Shown here piece by piece: positions 42,903-53,641 of a DNA stretch of 64,000 bases. The DNA comes from Trichosporon coremiiforme. Lineage: Eukaryota > Basidiomycota > Tremellomycetes > Trichosporonales > Trichosporonaceae. Position 1 is the first letter of the stretch, and each line of letters starts with the position of its first letter. The DNA lies in contig BCJJ01000009.1 of NCBI GenBank assembly GCA_039545355.1, positions 1,157,757-1,221,756 of the forward strand. Reading direction: 5' to 3'. The translations under genes and the position numbers were made by a program. The notes under the pieces were generated by a model. The model did not search any database and had not been told where the DNA came from. It worked only from the letters and a program-made list of their open reading frames with translations.

Positions 42903-43448
42903 ATGACCACCACTAACGCTTACGACACCAAGTCCCCCCTCGAGCGCGGCGTCCGTGACCTGTTCAAACCCCCTCTCGAACGCGAGTATCGCGACCTCAT
43001 CTCGGACAACATGACCCACACACTCAACTCTGCCCCGGCTCCTCATGCCCCGTACGGCACCTCTTCCCCGCCGGCGCCTCACGCCCCCAACGCAGCCTAC
43101 GGCACGCAAGTCACTCTTCCCTCCCAGTCGTCCTCGTACGCGAGCGGCTCCTCCGAGGTCGAGTCCCTCGTCTCCGCCCCACCTCCGTACAGGGATGACG
43201 GCAGCCTCGCCTTCCCCGAGAAGTCGTCAGCTGCACCCACCGAAGAGCAGGAAGGCGACGTGACACGGACGGACAACCCCTGCGCCGCCATCGGCCACGA
43301 CCTCACTGTAAGCAAGTGCCAGCGCCGCGCGCGCGTCGCCACCTTCATCATGTGTCCCGAGGTTGCGGCTTGGCTCATGCTGAAGAAACGCCCGTGCAGG
43401 CGCTGTGGAGAGAAGGTCCGGCCCAAGGACACCATCTTCCACCAGTGA
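42903..43448 (+). CDS. Unknown protein with PPPY motif and C-terminal cysteines
   Basis: Single exon, 181 residues. The first 40 residues hold a repeated pattern, PLERGVRDLF then PLEREYRDLI. The middle is Ser/Pro/Ala-rich and includes APPPYRDDG, a PPxY motif that could bind WW domains of a Nedd4-type ubiquitin ligase. The C-terminal 55 residues are ordered-looking and Cys-rich: C, then KCQRRARVATFIMCPE and PCRRCGEKV, compatible with a small metal site. No family was recognised. The frame is open and GC-biased with a normal third position, which supports a real gene. It ends 170 nt before the transposon. Confidence 0.6.
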   Translation: MTTTNAYDTKSPLERGVRDLFKPPLEREYRDLISDNMTHTLNSAPAPHAPYGTSSPPAPHAPNAAYGTQVTLPSQSSSYASGSSEVESLVSAPPPYRDDGSLAFPEKSSAAPTEEQEGDVTRTDNPCAAIGHDLTVSKCQRRARVATFIMCPEVAAWLMLKKRPCRRCGEKVRPKDTIFHQ

Positions 43449-43619
43449 TCCTCCTCAAGTCATAGCACACTCGGCACCGAGGACTAATGCCGAGCAAGAA
43501 GATAGACCCCCACGACCCTTGTATAATTATCGTCGACCACGCAACGCAGATGTATATCAGAAGAGCCAGAGTTGTAGCAAGATAACAGAAACCCATGCCA
43601 TGCATTTGTGTGTAGTGTA

Positions 43620-43646
43620 AACTAGGGTCACAGGTTAAGTCGAACG
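43620..43646 (+). repeat. Left terminal inverted repeat of the Tc1 element
   Basis: 27 nt, identical to the reverse complement of 45350-45376. Flanked on the outside by TA. Confidence 0.93.
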
Positions 43647-43793
43647 AGTGGTGCCACAAACGAGGCCGTGAACTGTCGACCTCGCTGCAACCACGAATAA
43701 CTCATGCATATGCATGTTTCTTGCTCTATAAACAGTTGTTCCACGTGCATGGGAGTCTTGGTAACCTATATACGAAGCATGGTGCACCTGGGA

Positions 43794-44982
43794 TCAATAC
43801 TTAATGTGTCCTCCATTAGCAGAGATGGTGTCCTTGATCCTGTTAGGCATGGACATGATAAGTCGGTCGATCTCATTCTGATCATAGGTGTTCCAGAGCT
43901 CCGTAGCGGCAGCGAATAGCCCCTCCTGGGTGGTGGGACGAGGGTTGAGACGGGCCAGGCGGCGCTTGAGGTTGCTCCAAAGGTTCTCAATGGGGTTGAG
44001 GCAAGGAGAGCAGGGAGGGTGAGGCAGGAAGCGCATGCCAAGTTGCTCTGCCTTGCCACGGGTGGCCTTGGCTGTGTGGACGACAGCGTTGTCCTCTACA
44101 ACCCAGGGCAAGCCATAACCACGCCACTGAGTCTTGACACGCTTCCAGCAATCAAACAACTCCTTCTCAGTCACCTGGGTGCGATAGATGGCCGCATTGA
44201 CTCCCTTGCGCTTGGAGGTCGACTGGGAGGTGTCAAACCACACCAGCTTCGACTTGCCGCCATACCAGATAGCCCCCCAGCACATAATCGACCCACAGCT
44301 CGATCTGAAGGTGTACTGGATGTACCTGAGTGTCAGCACTCTTCCACAGCATGTAGAACGTCAGGAAAGACACTCACCGCTCATTGGCACGGTCAGAACC
44401 GATGGGGCGCGTCACATATGCTCTGTGGAGCTGGTCAATGTAGAGAGGGACCTCGTCACAGAAGATCACCTTCCTCCACTCTTGGAAGAGTCGCTGCTGC
44501 TCAAGAGCATAAGCGAGACGCTTCTCCTTGTGAAGGGGGCTTAGATACGGCCGCACAAGAGCCACAAAGCGGCCATAACCAAGCTGGCGACGTGCACGGC
44601 GCAGAGTCATGAGAGAGAGGACAATGTCTCTGTCTGCAAGAGTGTCCAACACCTCACGATTGCTGGCGAAGGGCTGAGCCTCAAAGACCTCGTAGATCGC
44701 TCTGAGGTTGTCGGGAGTGAGCTTGGTGTGGCTGCGGGGGATGCGGATCCCCTGGACAGGGTGCAGAACAGCCAGAGCAGGTGGAATGAGAGCCTGGAGG
44801 CGAGCTAACATCACACAGTAACCCACAGTGCTCTTGGCGATGTTGTACTCCCAGGCGACAGAGGAATAGCTGCGGTAGCGAGCCAAGGACGCAATCTTGG
44901 CGCGGCGGCGAGGTGTGAGGCAAGGGCGAGGCATAGCTGCAAGTTCTGATGAGGTAGAGCTGTTGTGGAAGAGAAGTGGCAC
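43794..44982 (-). CDS. Tc1-type transposase, DD34E, one intron
   Basis: Cut-and-paste transposase of the element. Two exons: a 203-residue N-terminal part with helix-turn-helix DNA-binding regions (RAKIASLARYRSYSSVAWEYNIAKSTVGY, then LTPDNLRAIYEVF) and a 181-residue catalytic part. They are joined by an intron of about 50 nt (GAGCG|GTGAGT...ACTCAG|GTAC) that ends after a CTGAC branch site and gives NERYIQYTF. Catalytic residues are visible: Asp in VIFCDEVPLY, Asp in VVEDNAVVH, and Glu in LNPIENLW, with exactly 34 residues between the second Asp and the Glu. No stop or frameshift is present. Either Met at 44982 or the one 16 codons later (MPRPCLTPRRR) could be the start. Confidence 0.92.
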
Positions 44983-45349
44983 TCAAGGAGGCTTATATGC
45001 CACAAAGATGGACAGTCGGACGGACTCCGCTGCCGATATGCATGGTTTCGACTCAATTCTTGGATTTTCCAAAAGCCCAGCTTCGGAGCTTGATACATGA
45101 AAGATTTGGGGCAAGCACAGGCCTCGGTGGCTGAGATCTAGGGCGATAAGGAGGGTGGTGACATGCAGCTTTATTGTGGTGGTGTGGTGGCCAGTATGCA
45201 CGGTGCGCTCTGCAGCTCCATTTGTCCGAGCTGCCAAGCATTCCTTTCGGCTCTACGCGGAGTTTCTAGGCATAAAGAGTACCGTTGCATGAGTTATGGA
45301 TCAGAACATGAGCCACGGCGAGGTTGACGATGACGGGACCGTGCGCATC

Positions 45350-45376
45350 CGTTCGACTTAACCTGTGACCCTAGTT
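45350..45376 (-). repeat. Right terminal inverted repeat of the Tc1 element
   Basis: 27 nt, the reverse complement of 43620-43646. Flanked on the outside by TA at 45377-45378. Confidence 0.93.
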
Positions 45377-45413
45377 TACAACTTAATTAATCTTGATGCC
45401 CTAATGTCAAATG

Positions 45414-48400
45414 TTACTGATGCCACCACTCGGCGCTTGAGTGCGCCGAGTTCTCCCCCTTCACATCGTGCGGATTCACGTCCATGTCGAGGAAGCTCTG
45501 TGTCCCGAACAATGTTCTAGCCGCCGCGAGGATCTGTCCTGTCAGCTTTCCAGTCTACGTTATAAGCTCACCTCATCGATACAGTTGATGGCCTCGGTCA
45601 GCGCCTCGTTCTCCGCCATGGCGTACAGCACGCCGAGCTCGGCGTGGTATGCCTGCTGTCCTCCCGCCGAGTCCTCTCTGTCGTCCGTACTGTCCCTCAT
45701 GCGCCTGTGCTTCTCCCGAGCCCGCATCTGGCGTACTTCGCGGGCATAGTCGTCCGTCGTCTCCATCACTTCGCTGAGGGGGTTGCGGGGACTGGGGAAG
45801 ACCTGCGGCAGAGGCGAGCGTGAGCGGAAGGCTTGGCCGCACGCCCAGAGATTGACTAGGATCGAGCTGACGAGCTCTCGCCGGATAGGAAGCACGTCGA
45901 GTACGGTAGCCTTGCGCGGGAGGGAGAAGCGGAGCGTGCGGATTTCGCCGAAGGTCTCAATCAGACGCTCGAGGAGGTCGACGATCTCCCCGTACAGCCT
46001 CGTTGGGCGGGGGAGGAGACTGATCTCGCGCTGCTGCACGGACTGCAGCGTCCGGCACCGGGCAATGTTTGCCCTAGCCCGCCGTTCGAGGACACGGTAC
46101 TGCTTGCTGTTCGCGTTGTAGACTGGTGTCGGGCGGAGCAGATCGCGGCTCATGCGGAGGTAGTAGTCGGTGATGTTCTCCATCGTATCGCCCACGGCCG
46201 AGAAGTACTGCACACGCGCGTGGATGGGCCAGAGCCACGATCCGAGCAGAATCGCGGCCGCGATACCGATAACAATGTCCACGAAGCGCATCCACGACAG
46301 CTCGAAGATGCCCTGCCCCTCGTCCAGGTTTAGGTACTCCATGAACAGCAGCGGCGCTAGCGTGATCGCGTACACGATCATCATGGGCGCGTAGTGCGTG
46401 AAGCACACGCCGTAGCTGATCGGGAAGGCGAAGAAGGTGCCGAGCGTCACGAGGCCGTACGCGTTCTTGTGCGCTATGAGCACACAGACGTAGCCTGTGA
46501 CGCAGCCCAGGAACGTCCCGCACATCCGGTAGAAGCCGATACGCAGCGTCGCGCCAGTCGTCACCTCGATCACGTACATGAAGCTGACGACCATCCAAGG
46601 TCCACGCGAGCGGTCGTACCATACCCGTCCGGCTTGCCCGGGCGGCATGAGCCCCGGGATGGAGAGGAGGCAGATGCCGATTGTCTGCTTGACGGCGAAA
46701 TGCACGTGGCGCGAGTGCTTGATACCGTAGAAGATCTTGCTGAGCCAGACGCGCGCCATGACGACAGCGTGGCGGTCCCAGATCAGGCGCCATGCGTTCG
46801 CAATCCGCTTCCCCAGCGAGCCTTCCCGCGCATGAAGATGCAGTTCGCGCTTCTCGTGCAGCAGCTTGTGCACGTAGTCGAGGTCCTCCTCGCGCGGCGC
46901 ATCCTGCCCATCATCCTGCGGAGGGACGGATACCTGCTCGATTGACGGCATCGCCGCGTGCGGCGCAACCGGAGACCACGGCCACGGTATTGGCGGGAAG
47001 TACCAGCGCTTCTTACCCGAGGTCTGCTCTAGCTCCTCCGCCTTGTTCAGCAGCTCCCTTGTGTCCTTCGCCAGGTCGAGGAGGGCAATCATGTAGAACG
47101 CTATCCGGAAGCGATCCTCGTCATCCAGCCAATCAGTCTCGACGAGCTCGTCTTCGAACGTGATTGCGCGTGCCGATAAGGGCGAGTCCGACGTCGTGCG
47201 TGTCAGTCCATCCGCACCGTAAATCGTATCCACGATACCGCCCAGTCGCTTTTGCAGGTCCAGTAGCGCTCTGTCCAGCTGAGACTTGAGCTCCTGAACG
47301 TGCACCGCATCCTTCGGCGCCTGGTCGCCCTGCCAATCGCAAGCAATTGCAACAAGGTTTCCGGTGCCGTAGAGAGCGGCGGTGATCGTCTCCGTCAACG
47401 ACAAGCAAGCCTGCTTCAATCGAAGGCGAGCGCTGTCTCGACCAGGCGAGTCTGGACGCATGATCTCCGTGCGAACGGATCCACGAATCGATCCGTTGAG
47501 TGAACGCGGCCCACCTCGGATCTCAGTGAGGCGGTTGAGCTCCAAGGACAATTGGCTGGGCGACGGCACAACCATTGCGCCCTCGACAGCGCTCGCAAGA
47601 CTGTGTCTACTCAAGCTTCGACGGGGAGTCTTGCCCATTGGTGAATGGTTCGCACTCCGATGAAACAAAGGCGACGCGTACGTTCGCTCGAGAGCCGCAC
47701 GGATACGATCGCCTGGTACATGTCCGGTCGGCCCAAGCAATGGGTTCCGCTGCAATCGAGCCAGAAGGCGAATGACTGGTGTGAGAGCCTTGGGATGGTG
47801 TCGAGCGTGGACAATGTCGAGCGAATAGTCCTTGTGAGTCTGCTGGATGTCCCTGATCTGAGAGCGAAGCTGCTTAGCGAGTTCCTGCTGCTTGACCCTT
47901 GCCGATGGATCGACCAGGCCGGGGACGCCCTGAATGCCTGCTTCTTCGTCTCTGGCTGAAGATGAGGAAGAATCGTCAGTACTGATCTCCGAATGAAGAA
48001 TCGTATCCAGCGAAGTTGGCAATAATTGGCACGTCGTCTCCACCGCTTTCATGAAGTGCGAGGCGAGAGCGGGAAAGCTGGAATGCTCGGCGAAGATGAT
48101 GCCACACGCAGTCGCAATTCCGTACGCAAAAAGGAACGTGAAGAACTGGTCCGTGAACATGTAGGACTGATACTGCGACGATCAGCAGGGCTACAGCGAA
48201 TGTCTTACATGTACGATGCGTTGATTTGTCGTCAGAAGGAAGATCGGGAAGAACATTGCTGCTCGAGATGCCACATTCAGACGGGGCACTCGAGAGCGCA
48301 GGAAGCCGACTGAGGTCAGTCACCGTCTCGGCAAAGCAACTCACAGAACAGAGATAGTGTGGCCAGGCCGACGCCCAGAATCGCACGGGGCGTCGCCGTG

Positions 48401-48916
48401 TCTGCACCGTATACCCGCCCGCAGTATGCGGCAATGGCCAAGGTCGCCTGAGCCCATGCAAGGCCTGCCAACGCCCCGATTAAGCTTACGGCTGCATGTC
48501 AGCTTCATAGTCCGAGGCAAGAAAGCTCACTGTTCAGCTCAACAATCTGGCTCACTCTTCCCTTAGGGAAGAAGAAGAGTGCAAGGCTCGAGGTGATATG
48601 AAACGCGTACCTGTGCCAGTTAGTCATGGCGGTGCTCACGTGCCACCTCGCCACAACCTTGGTGGAGTGCACAGCCGTCGCCAATGCTGCGGTCGTGGAG
48701 CACTCACAGTCCGCATAGCTTGCTGATAGGGTGAATGACGGTGAACAGGAAGGTCAAGAAGGCGGCTATGATTGGAGTGACCAGGACGCGCGCCTTGACG
48801 GCCCAGGGGGGAAGCCTCGCCGCCAGTGAAAGTCTCCATGGCTTTTTGACCCTGGTCGGCGATGGCTTGGACGGTGCCTCGCTCGGCTTCTCCCCGTTGG
48901 CCAAGCCTGTGGCCAT
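45414..48916 (-). CDS. Bre4-like multi-pass membrane protein (ArAE_2 / FUSC-like)
   Basis: Predicted endomembrane or plasma-membrane transporter of the fungal brefeldin-sensitivity / aromatic-acid-exporter-like family; substrate unknown. The N-terminal exons (MATGLANGEKPSEAPSK... ) lead to a first membrane block of about six spans (VLVTPIIAAFLTFLFTVI, SLIGALAGLAWAQATLAIA, AMFFPIFLLTT, FFTFLFAYGIATACGIIF). A cytosolic Ser/Arg-rich region of about 350 residues follows. The second block has six more spans from VHFAVKQTIGICLLSIPG to DIVIGIAAAILLGSWLWP, and then a helical C-terminal domain. An intron at about 45532-45572 joins IDE to a last exon EILAAARTLFGTQSF... ending WWHQ, stop at 45414-45416; without it the frame would end in the intron. 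About 1,085 residues. Confidence 0.83.
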
Positions 48917-49253
48917 GGTGAGCAGAGTGAGCGCGCGAGGCCGAATGAAAATCCGGAGAGGTTATGATGGGTTAAGATGAACGTTGAGGAGGAGGAAAGC
49001 GGCTCGCTCCATGCTGAAAGGGAGGGGCTCGGTAATCTCCGGACAGGCCGCGGGTGCGGGGAGGGTCGGTTCACGGTGATATTATTGATAGTGTCAATTC
49101 TATGTAAAGACAGTCATAGGGACCAATCAAGATTTTGGTTCCGCCCCGCCGGCAGAGGCACATGACGAACAAAGTCTGATAGTGAGATCCAGCCAACTGC
49201 TTGCTGATAGCTTGTTCGACCATATCCATCGCACTCGCCTCGCACCCACCGCC
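48917..49253. promoter_or_regulatory. Divergent promoter of the Bre4-like gene and MTHFR
   Basis: 337 nt. AT-rich stretch GATATTATTGATAG lies at about 49078-49091; nothing else distinctive was seen. Confidence 0.4.
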
Positions 49254-51124
49254 ATGACGCATCTCACGGCTCTCATCGAGTCGCACAAGGGCCCCGTCCA
49301 CACCTACGAGTTCTTCCCCCCGAGGACTGAGCAGGGCTTCACAAACCTCCTCGACCGTATCCGCCGTCTCACCCTCCCCCCGCTCCGACCCCCAGTCGCC
49401 GTGTCCGTGACATGGGGTGCCGGCGGCAGCACCTCGGACCGCTCCTTGGAGCTGGCTGACGCCATCACCAAGATGGGTGTCGAGGTCATTCTCCACCTGA
49501 CCTGCACCAACATGCCCAAGGAGAAGGTCGACAACGCCCTTGCTGTGAGTTGGACGAGAAGATGCACAACTGACGACAGCGCGCCAAGAAGCTGGGCATC
49601 ACCAACATCCTGGCCCTCCGCGGAGACGCCCCTCGTAGTGACGAGTACGCGACCGACGCCGATGCGAACATGGACGAGTTCCAGCACGCCGACGACCTCG
49701 TGCGCTACATCCGCAAGCAGTACGGCGACTACTTCTGCATCGGTGTTGCTGGCTACCCAACCCCTCACCCGGACTCTCTCGACGCCGACGACGACCTCAA
49801 GTGGTTGAAGGAGAAGTGCGACGCCGGAGCCGACTACATCGTCACGCAGCTGTTCTACGACGTGCCGGCGTTCGCCGACTGGGTTCAGCGCTGTCGCCAG
49901 GGCGGCATCGCGCAGCCCATCATCCCCGGCATCATGCCGATCCAGAGCTACTCGTCGTTCCGCCGCCTCATCAACCTCACGAAGTGCACCGTGCCCGACT
50001 ACATCATGCAGGAGCTTGAGCCTATCAAGACGAACGACGCCGCCGTGAAGCAGTACGGCGCCTCGCTCGCGACCGAGATGGTCAAGAAGCTCATGGCGTC
50101 GAAGCTCGTTCCGGGCGTTCACTTCTGCACGCTCAACCTAGAGAAGTCGGTGCGGACGATCATGGAGAACCTGCAATGGAACGCGAAGAAGGTGCACGAC
50201 TTGATCCACTCGTCGCCCGTGAGCCGGCACAACCAGCTGATCAGCGAGGAGGCGCTCGAGATGGACGACGGCGCGGAGCGTGTACCCCTCGCCGTGTCGG
50301 CGGCCGATGTCGCTCAGTGGGTTAAGAACACGCGCGAGCATACTGCCGTCGGCGGCGAGCCGAGCTGGGACGAGTTCCCGAACGGGCGTTTCACGGACGT
50401 GCGTTCGCCCGCCTACGGTGAGATCGACGGATGGGGCAACGGCCTCAAGATCACGCCTGCTCAGGCGCTGAAGGAGTGGGGCACGCCGGCCACGTTCGAG
50501 GACCTCTCGGACATGTTCACGAAATATCTGCGCAGCGACCCGGGAACGCCGACAACGCCGTTCTGCGACATGCCTCTGTCGCCCGAGTCGCAGACGATTC
50601 TCCAGTCTCTCATCGCCCTCAACGCTCCGAACAAGCGGTACTGGACTGTCGGATCGCAGCCGGCCGTTGACGCCGCGCGATCCGAGGACCCGGTGCACGG
50701 CTGGGGCCCGCCGGGCGGATACGTGTTCCAGAAGGCTTACGTCGAGTTCTTCGTGCCCAAGTCCGAGGTCGAGCGGCTCGGGAAGAAGCTCGCGGGCGAG
50801 AAGCCCACGCTGTTCAGCATGTACGCTGCCAACCGACAGGGTGACACGGCCGGCAACACGGACCAGGAGAGCGTCAACGCCGTGACGTGGGCCGCCTTCC
50901 CGGGCCAGGAGATTGTGCAGTCGACCATCATTGAGGAGCTCTCCTTCCTGGCGTGGAAGGAGGAGGCGTTCGAGATCTGGGACGAGTGGGCGCGCCTGTA
51001 CCCGCGCAACTCGCCTGCGCGCAAGCTGATCGAGAATGTGAGCGACGAGTGGTGGCTCGTCTGCCTGATCCACCACGACTACAAGGACACGGAGGGGCTG
51101 TGGCGCTTCCTCCTCGAGAACTAA
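49254..51124 (+). CDS. Methylenetetrahydrofolate reductase
   Basis: Reduces 5,10-methylene-THF to 5-methyl-THF for methionine synthesis in the cytosol. Two exons with a 35-nt intron; 611 residues. The N-terminal catalytic barrel has YEFFPPRTEQG, SVTWGAGGS, HLTCTNM, ILALRGDAPR, GVAGYPTPHP and QLFYDVPAF, which together line the FAD and folate site. From about residue 330 a linker leads to the C-terminal regulatory domain, which binds AdoMet in eukaryotic enzymes (WGNGLKITPAQALKEWG and the terminal EWWLVCLIHHDY). Yeast has two copies, Met12 and Met13; which one this represents is not clear, so no symbol is given. Codon bias is strong. Confidence 0.96.
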
Positions 51125-51231
51125 ACCTAGACAACATAACCCGCTTGTAACATTATGCACATCACGTTGAAACATTGAGCTTGTTGTATGCTGCATCTAT
51201 AGTAAAGTCTTAGTGGTACAAAAACAGTTTG

Positions 51232-51792
51232 CTACTCGTCGTCGCTGTCCTCCCTCGTCGCGTCGTCGTTCTCGCGCTGCGCCGCCGAGATACCCGCGAG
51301 CAGATCCGGCCCGTCGTCATCCTTGCGCTGCGCCTGCAGCCGCTGGCGGAAGATGGTCGCGATCGCCTCGTTTGTTCGGCGCTCGAGCTTGCCCATCCGT
51401 CGGCTCATGTCGCGCTTCAGGTCGGCGTTCACGCGCTGCGGCTGGATGTTGAACAGGTCCTGAGGTGTTAGCTACCACACACCGGCAATGCAGCTTACAA
51501 GTTCCTCGGCGCGGCGCGCCTCGTCCTCAGCAACGATCTCCTCGGCCAGTCCCTCAACGGCCTTCTCAACCGTGTCCTCGCCGCTCTCTCCAGGCTGGCG
51601 GAGGCGGAGTGTTCGCGTCTCGGGGTCGTAGTTGCGAAGCTTGATTGTGAAATGTGTTTCTCTGTCTGTCAGTTTCGTCCCACAGCACGTAACTCACCCG
51701 GTCTCGCCCTTATCGTGAGCCTCCTTCCGCTTCCGCAGCTCAATGAGCCGCTCGCGACGCACCGCGTTCGTAGCAGCGAGCGTCGTGTCCAT
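51232..51792 (-). CDS. CCDC12/Cwf18-type pre-mRNA splicing factor
   Basis: Small component of the spliceosome Prp19-associated complexes. Three exons give about 150 residues, mostly alpha-helical and charged. Diagnostic pieces: the N-terminal RRERLIELRKRKEAH, the FTIKLRNYDPETRTLRLR block (the FRNY-P motif), and the C-terminal DLKRDMSRRMGKLERRTNEAIATIFRQRL helix, which matches the conserved W/A-DLKRD-KK--KLERRT-RAI segment of Cwf18. The acidic end ATREDSDDE is usual. It shares a 174-nt divergent promoter with DPH1, so the two may be co-regulated. Confidence 0.87.
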
Positions 51793-51966
51793 TGTGGATG
51801 GGTGATATGAGCTGGACGAGTTCGATCAATATCGGGCTGCATTTGTGTTGCCAGTTCAGGCACCGTCCACCGTGGGAGACTGAGTTGCCACCCCGCGCTT
51901 GAATCAGCAAAAGTTGGATTCGGCCGGCGATCGGTCGTCTACCACCCATCTAAGACTCGTGCGATC
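51793..51966. promoter_or_regulatory. Compact divergent promoter, CCDC12 / DPH1
   Basis: Only 174 nt lie between the two start codons. No TATA box is visible; it is GC-rich near the centre. Confidence 0.45.
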
Positions 51967-53602
51967 ATGTCGACCGTCCCCGAGCAGCCCCCGGTACAGA
52001 CAGCAACAGAGGGCGTGGAGAAATCGAAACCCCGTCGCCGGTTCGTGGGTAAGACGCCCGGCTCGGCGGCGCGCACGGCCCCGCGCCGAGTCGCGAACCA
52101 GGTCCCCGACGAGATCCTCAACGACCCCGCGCTGAAGGAGGCGATGGCGGCGCTGCCGGGAAACTACAACTTTGAGATCCCGAAGACGATCCACCACGTT
52201 CGGCGCGAGGGCGTCAAGACCGTCGCGCTCCAGATGCCCGAGGGTCTGATGATGTATGGCTGTGCTATTGCTGATATCGTTGAGAGGTGAGCTTCAGGTG
52301 CTATGCAAAGCTGACAGACAGGTTCACCGGCGCCCAGCCACTGCTCCTTGCCGACGTGACGTATGGAGCGTGCTGCATTGATGACTTTACCGCGCGCGAG
52401 ATGGGAGCTGAGATGATCGTGCACTACGGCCACTCGTGTCTGAGTATGTACTGCTACGAGGAACCTCCGTGAGCTAACAGCCAGTCCCCGTGAACCAGAC
52501 GAGTATCAAGACGCTGTACATCTTTGTCGAGATTGCGATCGACTCGCCGCATCTCGCGCTTTCTGTGCGACGAAACTTCCCGAGTGACAGGGAGGCGTTC
52601 CGCCGCTCGGTGCTCGGTGCCGGTCCCGCCGAGCCCGGAGCCAAGGTCGACATCGCGCTCGAGGCGGAGGAGGTGAAGAAGCTCTCCGACGGAGTTGCGG
52701 CCGAGGGCGAGGTACCCACCCGGTTGGCACTGGTGGGAACGATCCAGTTCGTCGCTGCTGTGCAGGCGCTTCGTGACGATTTGGAGCAGGCCATGCCGCC
52801 GTTGGAGGAGCAGGCGGACGCGGAGGGAGCCGACGACGCGCTCGCCAAGGTGCGGAAGGGCGAGATCGGCGTCTGGCGCGGAAAGTACGATGTGACGATT
52901 CCGCAAGTCCGCCCGCTCTCGCCTGGAGAGATTCTGGGCTGCACCGCGCCGCGCCTGCCCCCCGACGTCGACGCGCTGATCTACGTCGGCGACGGCCGCT
53001 TCCACCTCGAGTCCATCATGATTGCGAACCCTTCGGTGCCTGCGTTCCGGTTTGACCCCTACTCGAAAAAGTTTACGCGCGAGGTGTACGAGCACAAGGA
53101 GATGCGCGCCATCCGTGGCGATGCGGTGCGCAATGCCCGCCGAAACCTCGTCGAGCGGGGAGCCGACTCGTGGGCTATCCTCCTCGGCACGCTGGGACGG
53201 CAGGGATCGCTCAGCGTCCTCAAGACGGTGCAGGGATCCCTTCCGCCGGGAACAGATGCGCTCCCGCCACTTCTCATCCTACTCTCCGAGCTCAGCCCGG
53301 CCAAGCTCGCCCTTTTCTCGAAGGACGAGATCTCGACCTTCGTGCAGACCTCCTGCCCCCGTCTCAGTATCGACTGGGGATACGCCTTCTCCCGCCCCCT
53401 GCTTAGCAGTTACGAGGCCAGCGTCGCCGCCGGCAGGATACAGGGCTGGGAGGGAACAGAGGTCGACGGCAAGAGGGGGTCGGGCGACTACCCGATGGAC
53501 TTCTACGCCGACGGCTCCCTCGGTCCGTGGACGCCGCGACACCGCCCGCCCCGCCCGCCCCGCGAGCCCCGCGCCCCGAGGATGACCAAGGTCGCTACAT
53601 AG
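51967..53602 (+). CDS. DPH1: Diphthamide synthase subunit DPH1
   Basis: With Dph2, transfers the 3-amino-3-carboxypropyl group from AdoMet to the target His of elongation factor 2, using a 4Fe-4S cluster in a non-classical radical-SAM reaction. Three exons; introns follow EIVER-type codons (about 52288-52321) and the TGCL motif (about 52443-52484). The first conserved Cys is in [11 protein letters not shown]; the second lies in the disordered HYGHSCLIPVNQT segment; the third in the downstream domain ([10 protein letters not shown] region and [13 protein letters not shown]). N-terminal residues 1-40 are basic and disordered. About 520 residues, slightly longer than yeast Dph1. Confidence 0.93.
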
Positions 53603-53641
53603 AGTAGGAGTCTACATGTATCTTATCTAGTCGTACAACAA

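Larger units (their letters stand above)
43620..45376 (-). mobile_element. Complete Tc1/mariner DNA transposon
   Basis: A 1,757-bp element bounded by 27-bp perfect terminal inverted repeats (43620-43646 and 45350-45376), beginning AACTAGGGTCACAG at each outer end. Each end abuts a TA dinucleotide (43618-43619 and 45377-45378), the target-site duplication of Tc1/mariner elements. It carries one intact transposase gene. Perfect ends and an open transposase suggest a recent insertion and possible activity. The right end is 37 bp downstream of the Bre4-like stop codon. Confidence 0.93.

Noticed and set aside
50138..51196. 352-codon frame antisense to MTHFR
   Set aside because: Arg/Leu/Val-rich shadow; the opposite strand encodes a complete enzyme.
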